Source: Mangifera indica (lineage: Eukaryota > Streptophyta > Magnoliopsida > Sapindales > Anacardiaceae). From it: DNA of 64,000 bases. Shown here piece after piece: positions 57,216-64,000 of this stretch (positions are counted from its first letter, which is position 1; each line of letters begins with the position of its first letter). Location of the stretch: the NCBI RefSeq assembly GCF_011075055.1, contig NC_058155.1:9085537-9149536 (forward strand). Direction: 5' to 3'. The position numbers and the translations under genes were made by a program. The notes under the pieces were generated by a model that was not told the origin of the DNA, searched no databases, and saw nothing but the letters and a program-made list of their open reading frames with translations.

Positions 57216-60200
57216 ATGCCGCCGTCGGGAGAGGGAGCCGCCGCATCCTGTCGCTTTTGCTCGTGCTTCGCCGTCGAGAATGGCGGTTCTCACGACCGTG
57301 ATATTAACGGATCCGGAGATCGAGGCTGCATGCATTGCAAAAGGTCCGATCCTTCTTCTTCAACTTCTTGTGACTCATGCTTATCGCTCTGGCTTGACCT
57401 TGTTTCCTTTAAGGACTCGGATAATCTTCGAAGAATCATCACTGCCTCGGTTAAAGGTTTCTCAATTGGAGCTGGTCTCAAAGGAGGATTAGCTCTCTTC
57501 TCCATTCTTGCTCGGCTTAGACGCACTCGATTATCGTCCCCTGTTAGGTATATTATCTTATTTGAAAATATGCTTCTTTTTTCTCTGAATTTTTCTTTCC
57601 TTTTCTGTTAATTTGGTTTTGATTTTATTTCTATGACTGATGTAGGAAAATTGAGGTCTTTACAAATAAGGAAGCAATTACACTAGCTATAAAAGAGACA
57701 CTTAGATACGGTCTTTTTCTTGGAACATTTGCTGGCACATTTGTTTCAGTGGATGAGATTATCTGTGCTGTGGGGGGTCATCGTAGGCAATGCTCTTCTT
57801 TCTTCATATATTTTTTTATTCTAATTTCTTCTATTATTACTAGTTACACTCAAATTAACGAACTAATAAATTGAGTTCGGTTTAATAAGTTTTGTATATC
57901 TTGTTAATATAGGACGGCGAAATGGAGGGCTCTATTTGCTGGATTGATAGCAGGGCCTTCGATGCTGCTCACTGGTCCAAATACTCAGCATACAAGCTTG
58001 GCAATATACATACTGATGCGTGCTGCAGTGTTGGCGTCACGATGTGGAATTAAGAGTGAACGCTTTGGGAGATTTTGTAAACCTCTTACTTGGAAGCATG
58101 GTGACATCTTCCTTATGTGCCTCTCTTCTTCACAAATTTTGTAAGTTTCTTCTTATTTGAGGTGAATTGCAGTCTCAATTGGAAATCTCTTAGCAGGTTT
58201 TTAGCTATTGATCTTTGGCATGGTTGAATTAAAGGGAGTGCGAAGTGGAGTGGGATAATACCAATCATTTCGGAAATGATATGTGAAAATGTATAAAATT
58301 TATGACCTTTTTCAAGTCTGAAAGTTTGCCAGCAAAAGCAACCAAGTTTCTTGAACTGAAATTCTTTGTCTATTTGTTTATTTATTTTAAATACTGAAAA
58401 TTCCCTCAGCTTAAAGAAGCTTAGTCGTTAGGATTAGGCGCCCTTAAGATATTTTATCATTAGATAGCTAGGCCTAATGGAATTTGAACTGCCCTTTGGG
58501 CCTTACTCAATTGAAAGCTCTGAAGGACAGAAAAAGAATAGTAAATTTGATAGCTTGTAGAAGCTCCAAGTCAAACACTAATTTAGAATATTTTAAAGGT
58601 CAATTTGACGGTTTGACTGGAACCTTGATGATAGTATAGCAGTGGCAGGAGAAAACAGTGGGGGGAAATATTTTATGGCTTTAAAGACTGTATGGTCTGT
58701 CATGCATTCTGTCATATGCTTGAGCAATTGCTTAAAATTAACTTCATTTATGTGTGTAGCCTGCAACCCTATCACGTATGATGGGATCAAGGAGACCTGA
58801 GTCTCAAAAATTTGCTCTACTCTATCTCTTAAATTGATCACCTATACATATTTTCTTAGCCTATTTCTGAAGTTTTGAATTTTTTTTGCTTTTCAGGTCT
58901 GCTTACATATTGAAGCAAGATAGTTTGGCTCCATCTTATAGGTCCTTTCTGAATAAACATGGTGGGAAGGATATCGTCATTTTGCAAGGAGTGAAAGATA
59001 TTGCATGTGGCTTGCCTTTCTCTAATTTGGAGGCAATAGAGAAATATTACAAGGCCACTGGTGTTGACATTAAACTAGATCCAGCAATGAAAGTCCCCTG
59101 CTCAGTATGGTTATTATTTCTTTTGTTTTCTTCTACCTAGTTTTTCTCATGACAATAGATGTAGTCTGTTTCATAGCCTCATACATCAACCACAAACTTC
59201 ATGCAGATCATTCATGCCAATCAGGCTTGCTTTGAACATGTTTTGTCTTTTCTTATTCAAGCTTACAAAAGAGCCTTCCCAGTATACCTTCCAGTTTATT
59301 TAATTCCTGCACTGATAGTTCATCGCCAAGGGCTATTGAAAAGGTATAGTTATGACTTTTGTACTAAGTACAGTTAAGTTCAATTCACATTCTTGGTGAA
59401 GGCCTGTTCTAATTTGTCAACTGGTTGCAATGCTTTCAATTTTAATCAAATTCTTTTGTTTTTTAAATCAAGAAACATTTTTGCCTTCACCTGTGACTGT
59501 ATGTGAAATGGAATCTAGAAGGCTGTATATATGCTGCAAAATTCAGCTGGCAGTTACGCTTATTTTTGCTTTTGTTCATATTTGAGCATTCAGGACAGAG
59601 TTCATAGTATGCGTCTTTCCTTGTGTAGCTTAGTTCTATCTGATGTCTTGTTTCAGGGCTTAAATAGCTCAAATTCAGTACCTTTAAGTAGCATTTTTCA
59701 ATGCTTCTTTTCTTGTTTCTGCTGCTGAAATAATGAGTTAATGTCTACAGCTGTACATTCATAGTCTTGCTATGCTTATAACTCTTCTTGCTTTAATTCT
59801 AGGTTATTGAGATTTAAATTACTGTTCTGTTGGTTTTGTTATTTGTGAATGCTGCTCTCAGTGGTTTGTTTGACATCCGTATGCTTTATATAGGCCTAAC
59901 ACTATATTGGGGAAGAGTCTTCTCGGTACTGCAAGATCAAGCTTATTTTTGTCTGCATATTGCACATCTGCCTGGTAAGCAAGTCATTTTTTTCAGAAAA
60001 TTTCGCACATAATAAATGATTCCATTGATCTTGTTTCAATATTTCGAGCTCTAGAAATTATTTGTCATGGTAAGTTTATTATTTTTACCGGATTGAGTTT
60101 TAGAGGGTATGCCATGCATGAAATCGACCATCTAAATAACCTTTTATTTGTTAATCAGGATGTGGACATGCCTACTTTTTAGGATTTTCAGGAAATGCAA

Positions 60201-60637
60201 CATTCCTATGGTGGCAATGGGAACGGTACTTTAACCCTTTTCACTTTTCATTCATGTTACAAGCAATGCTAAGTTTTATCATGCTGAAAATAACATGTAT
60301 CCTCCTGCAGTTTCCTACCGGCTTGAGCTTGGCTATTGAGAAAAAAAGCAGACGGATTGAGATCTCTCTCTACTGCCTTGCTCGGGCTATTGAGAGCTTC
60401 TTTTCATGCATGGTTGACATTGGATATTTGCCAGAGTCAAAGAGGTTTAAAAGAGCCGATGTGGTGATTTTCAGCTTATCCACAGCTATCATAATGCACT
60501 GCTATGCACAGGAGAGAGACGTTTTTAAATCCAAGTATTTGAATGTTCTCGATTGGGTGTTTGGTGTGCCTCCTCACCTTGTGAAGCCCCACTCTGCTAA
60601 TATAGTCAAAGAAACAAGCTCAGAAGAGATTATGTAG
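57216..60637 (+). CDS. TMEM135-like multi-pass membrane protein, 506 aa
   Basis: Eight exons: 57216-57547, 57646-57786, 57913-58140, 58897-59104, 59207-59343, 59894-59974, 60159-60225 and 60311-60637, closing in frame at 506 residues. The start MPPSGEGAAASCRFCSCF was preferred; an in-frame ATG at 57072 would add 48 residues of leader-like sequence. A Cys-rich N-terminus (CRFCSCF, CMHCKR, CDSC) precedes FSIGAGLKGGLALFSILARL, then RYGLFLGTFAGTFVSVDEII, KWRALFAGLIAGPSMLLTG, CGLPFSNLEAIEKYY, NTILGKSLLGTARSSLFLS, CNIPMVAMGTFPTGLSLAIE and ALARAIESFF-like LARAIESFFSC. This matches eukaryotic TMEM135, a Tim17-related peroxisome/mitochondria membrane protein tied in animals to lipid and organelle dynamics. 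The plant function is not established. Intron 2 uses a GC donor (AG/GCAATG), required by frame and by the conserved GHRRTAKWR. Confidence 0.9.
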
Positions 60638-61269
60638 TGTGCTTATGAACTTCTCATCTCCCAAGTATTCAAATGATGTGTCATCATATAATTGAATATT
60701 ATTTTATTTTTAATTCAAAATCATTCAATCACATGATAACATATTAAGATTATGTATGTTGTTTAATTTTTAGAGAAATCATTAAGATGCTTGTTATGTG
60801 GGGAGGCATACTTAATGCCTGTTGGCCGATTGATGATGCTTAGATATTGCAAAACTTTTGCTGTATAGAATTAGCCAAGTCTAGCTTTTGTCATTGGATT
60901 GCCGCAAATGAATATAGTCAATTGTTAAGAATAAATGGCAACCAAAATGGGGCAAAATTTCAGAATTTAGTTGTATATTATTCTCTTATCTATTCTTCTT
61001 TCCTCGGAACTTGAACTTGAAATTGAGATCACAAATGCGTCATATTTATAATTGAATCCTCTGATGCTGCAAATTGAAAGCAAAAATAAATGCAATAGAA
61101 CCCAAACAGTAACATTAAATTTAAAAACCCTAATATTTCATTTATCTTCTTAGCAGAAACGCTGATTAGATACGGTAAATAAAAACCTCATCAACAATGT
61201 AATTTGTTCATCAAAAGAGCATAGCACAAACCCTAACCATCGCCTTCACAAAGGAAAACCTAAACAAAA
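60638..61269. other. Convergent 3' flanks of the TMEM135-like gene and TRM112
   Basis: Contains the 3' UTR of the TMEM135-like gene with an embedded foldback repeat, then the minus-strand 3' UTR of TRM112. No other gene is seen. Confidence 0.55.
60668..60750. repeat. Foldback MITE-like repeat in the 3' UTR of the TMEM135-like gene
   Basis: TCATCATATAATTGAATATT and TTAATTCAAAATCATTCAAT plus CACATGATAA form an inverted core of about 60 bases. It lies about 30 bases after the stop codon. Confidence 0.6.
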
Positions 61270-61641
61270 TCAGACCTCATCTTCATGGAGCAACATATTA
61301 GGTATGCCCTTGTTAACTGGAAACTTTCTGCCCGTCTCAGGGCAAACCAGAGCACCTTCATCCAGATGCAATTCCAATAGGGCATGGTGAAATTTCCTCA
61401 AGAACTCCTCCGACTCAACCGATGACGATTCTGGTGCCTCCTCGGGCAGCTCGGAATAACCCAACGATCGGGACGCATCAACGAGGGCCTTCCACTCGAT
61501 CTTTGAGAACATGTTCTTGAGAAAATCAGGGTTGAAACCGACCTGCTTCTCTATGACTTTCTCCGCTTCGATGCGGAGAGGGATGCCGTTTGTCACTCCT
61601 CTGATATTTGATGATAGCATGTTGTGAGTTAATAGCCTCAT
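61270..61641 (-). CDS. TRM112: Multifunctional methyltransferase subunit TRM112 homolog, 123 aa
   Basis: A single-exon gene on the minus strand, starting MRLLTHNMLSSNIRGV and ending NKGIPNMLLHEDEV, of the usual length for plant TRM112. Family signatures are MRLLTHNML at the start, GFNPDFLKNMFSKIEWKALV in the helical middle, and the C-terminal CPETGRKFPVNKGIPNMLL. TRM112 is a small cytosolic/nuclear activator that binds and stabilises several SAM-dependent methyltransferases acting on tRNA, 18S rRNA and translation termination factor eRF1. Only one Cys of the zinc-binding set seen in yeast is evident, as expected for the plant and animal forms. The gene converges on the TMEM135-like gene, with 632 bases between stop codons. 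Confidence 0.95.
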   Translation of the reverse strand: MRLLTHNMLSSNIRGVTNGIPLRIEAEKVIEKQVGFNPDFLKNMFSKIEWKALVDASRSLGYSELPEEAPESSSVESEEFLRKFHHALLELHLDEGALVCPETGRKFPVNKGIPNMLLHEDEV

Positions 61642-61882
61642 CTTTTTCTCTCACTCTGCGCAAAGACTGCTCAGTGGAAAGCCGGTTTCAGGGCGGCGGC
61701 GTCGTCGTGCTGCCGTATTTTCCTCTGCTAGTTTAATTGGTTTCTAGAGCCTTGAGGGTATATATAGTGACAAGAATATCCTGTTAGTGTGTCACTATTT
61801 TTTGAAATTTGACTTAAGTGGGCGTGGGTAGACTAGCGAGCACTATATTGGCGCCCATGGGCCGGACTTGTGTAACCCTAAA

Positions 61883-62784
61883 GAGTGAATTACATTTTTC
61901 CACTTAAAGATCTGCCCAAAGGACACTCCTTTTCACCCCCCTGATAAATCAATCTGTTTTTCATATATTACCTACTTTCATTTAAAAAAAAAAATTTAAC
62001 TGAGTAAAATAATAAATTTAATATCCAAAAATTTTAAAAAAATTAAAAAGAATAACCATTTTACAATTTTCAACTTAATGCTCTAAGCATGAGAATTTAA
62101 CTGTATAGAAATTCTAAAACTTGAATTCAGTCCCACAATTTTAGAAACCCTGATCGCCACCAAACAACTACAACTTGTCACTAATAGTTTTTTGACTCTC
62201 GCAAACAATTTGTCCATTACAACCACACATAGAGACTTTACTTACAAGATAAAGATATCATTGATAGGCGTTGAAACCAACAAAATTGATGGAATGGGTT
62301 TTTGACACGCACAAAGAAGGAACATGCAAAGAAAGAAAGCACAATACGAAGAATGTGACAGAAAACATTAGTGTTTTGATGAGAATGAAAGTTTTTTTTA
62401 TCTATGAGAGTCATAATGACTCGATGGCAATCGTAATGACGTTAAAAAATCGATTAGACTTGCAATAAAAAGGTGAGAGATGATGAGTGCAAGAGAGATA
62501 GTTGATTGTGAGATTAGGAGTATGAGATGGTTAGTTAGGGTAAGAGGTTAACTACTCAATGGTAGCAAGGAAAAAGGAGGTGTTGATACAATTTGATAAC
62601 TAAATTATGTATGGTAATTTTAAAAACAAGTAATTAGGAATAATATAATAATTCAACTTCCTAGTAACGTGTTAGGGTTCTTTCCAATTATGTAAGCTTT
62701 GGGTGAAAAACTATGATTCATGTATTCAACGGGTGAAAAAAGTGTTTTTAAATCAAGCCTTGGATGAGCAAATGTAATTCACTC
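61883..62784. mobile_element. Candidate TIR element, about 900 bp
   Basis: The left end GAGTGAATTACATTT (from 61883) and right end AAATGTAATTCACTC (to 62784) are perfect 15-base inverted repeats. The right end is preceded by CCTTGGATGAGC, similar in style to the CCTTGGATAGG of the 39.9 kb element, so it may be a related Mutator-like subfamily. No target duplication is recognisable and no transposase is encoded; the frame at 62271-62468 has no known family. Confidence 0.55.
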
Positions 62785-62939
62785 AGCAAACCTGCGCAAG
62801 TAAATTACAAATAAAATGCATTATTGCACACTATTAAAAAAAAAAAAAGAAAAAGTAAAGGAAAACTCTTCCTAGAACGGCATTCGTTGAATGATACTCA
62901 GTATTTAGATTTTGGTAAGCAAATCATACTATATGCATA

Positions 62940-63071
62940 AACAATTAGCAAAAAATTATGTACAAATAATAATATATCCTCATGATTAAATATTATTTTA
63001 TTTTTTATTCAAAATCATCTAATCACTAAATATTCTTTATGCACAAATTTATATTTATTATTTGTATACAG
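62940..63071. repeat. Foldback MITE-like repeat
   Basis: Core CTCATGATTAAATATTATTT then TTCAAAATCATCTAATCACT, with outer arms ATGTACAAATAATAATATAT and ATATTTATTATTTGTATAC, forms a near-palindrome. Confidence 0.6.
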
Positions 63072-63225
63072 TTTTATCGTTGGTGGGCATATGTATGATG
63101 TTGTATATCTTCGCGAAGATGCTACAATAATTCATTTAGATGCTCAAACAGAATACTCTGAAATTTCCCTCGTAATGTATCTGGATTCTGGAATATTTCT
63201 CTTTGGTGTTAAGATTTTCTGCAAG
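63072..63225 (+). other. Unassigned exon-like fragment
   Basis: A 154-base stretch is bordered by a TTTGTATACAG acceptor-like site and an AAG/GTAATC donor-like site. In one frame it is fully open and reads FIVGGHMYDVVYLREDATII, then HLDAQTEYSEISLVMYLDSG and IFLFGVKIFCK. The composition looks protein-like, but I do not recognise the family and find no neighbouring exons. The acceptor-like site coincides with the end of a foldback repeat. It may be a detached exon of a lost gene. Confidence 0.35.
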
Positions 63226-63668
63226 GTAATCTTCCAAATCCATTGATTTTTCAGCTCTGTGTGATCTAGTTTCAAGCACAGGAAGGTTTAAATTTTGTGA
63301 CGAGCTTAGTTACCATAATATGATAAAAACATTAGATTTTTGCCGAGCTCCCTACATATTTTTGCTTTACACGCCGAGTTTACTTACGATTGTGATTATC
63401 AATGGAAAAGAGTGACAGAGCAATAGGAAAAAGTTCTTCGAAATTTTAAACCAGACAATGAGGACAACACTTGGCCACAAACAATTGAAGAGTAGATAGT
63501 ATAACAAAATACAAACAACAACTTCAAAATCAGTCTCGGCCATCCACAGGTTGCAGCCAAATTCTGATGAAGCTTAGCGGCTGCTTTCTAACTGAACCGA
63601 ATTTTTCAGGATCATCGTGGGAAAAACCAGAGGTAATAATAATCTACCATAAATTGCTTTTGATTCCT
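63226..63668. other. Intergenic region
   Basis: No gene supported. The part nearest 63.67 kb is probably the 3' UTR of the minus-strand gene at the window end. Confidence 0.45.
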
Positions 63669-64000
63669 TCAATTTGATACGAACATCCACCACTTGTATA
63701 AAGCAAACCCATAAATAATTGTGTACACCACCAGCCTCACAGGATAGATCCTATATCTGCAAATTTCAAACAGATTTTATACCCAATTATCAGCAAATTT
63801 ACAAACTAAAAGCTCATGAATACTTAAGGGAAAACAAAAACAGTAAAAAGGTAATCAGACCTTCTCAATAGGGAAACTTGTCTTTGAGCAAGAGCGAAGG
63901 CCCTTTCTTCAGCAGTAACGGGGTAGCACCATCTAGAGAAATCCCGGTCGAAGAAATCCCAGTCAGGCAATAAGATTCCGGCAATCCCCAAAACACCCAC
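63669..64000 (-). CDS. Small membrane protein of unknown function, C-terminal part (runs off window)
   Basis: Two minus-strand exons: 64000-63861 (open at the window edge) and 63756-63669, joined by a GT-AG intron. The visible 75 or so residues read VGVLGIAGILLPDWDFFDRD, FSRWCYPVTAEERAFALAQR, QVSLLRRYRIYPVRLVVYTI and IYGFALYKWWMFVSN, then stop. There is a hydrophobic start, an aromatic/acidic DWDFFDRDF segment and a C-terminal membrane helix (VRLVVYTIIYGFALYKWWMF). It resembles short conserved plant proteins without an assigned role. The start codon lies beyond the window. Confidence 0.7.

Noticed and set aside
1..64000. tRNA, rRNA, CRISPR or organellar insertion
   Set aside because: No cloverleaf with intact promoter boxes, rRNA core sequence, spaced repeat array or plastid/mitochondrial gene block was seen on either strand by eye.

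Overview
This is a window of nuclear DNA from a flowering plant, most likely a eudicot. The genes are split by introns with GT-AG borders, the space between genes is very AT-rich and full of small terminal-inverted-repeat elements, and the recognisable proteins belong to plant families (STP hexose carriers, plant annexins of 316 residues, DUF4057 proteins, BTL-type carriers, group-C Pumilio proteins). Nothing prokaryotic is present, and I see no rRNA or tRNA gene, CRISPR array, autonomous transposase or reverse transcriptase. The species cannot be named from sequence alone.

Layout: 1-3.75 kb AT-rich intergenic DNA; 4.4-7.4 kb a major-facilitator transporter (+); 8.6-10.4 kb a mosaic of decayed gene pieces on the minus strand (methyltransferase last exon, ARL8 GTPase exon); 11.8-14.1 kb a DUF4057 gene (+); 17.4-22.4 kb a Pumilio gene (+); 23.2-25.9 kb an annexin (-); 26.7-28.3 kb a broken and partly inverted STP sugar-transporter copy; 29.4-29.8 kb a fragment of annexin intron 1 and 5' flank; 35.1-39.2 kb an intact STP hexose carrier (+); 44.4-45.1 kb a CFL1-like WW protein (+); 45.4-49.5 kb a decayed CCR4-like deadenylase (-); 49.8-50.1 kb a small membrane protein (+); 52.4-54.8 kb a mitochondrial-carrier-family BTL-like nucleotide carrier (+); 57.2-60.6 kb a TMEM135-like protein (+); 61.3-61.6 kb TRM112 (-); 63.7-64.0 kb the 3' end of a small unknown gene (-).

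The genes do not form a pathway; this is ordinary plant gene neighbourhood. The most informative structure is historical. An annexin-STP gene pair appears to have been duplicated in tandem and then lost reciprocally: the left unit kept annexin and lost STP, while the right unit kept STP and lost annexin. The second theme is small non-autonomous elements. These include a family with GGCCAAAAGAC ends (three copies, one with a perfect 9-bp target duplication, hence probably Mutator-like), two hAT-like elements, a foldback AT-rich family in about ten copies, and a GATACGATAT-rich family in three places. Exon boundaries below were read by eye from splice motifs, frame continuity and family conservation; all multi-exon models given close in frame.
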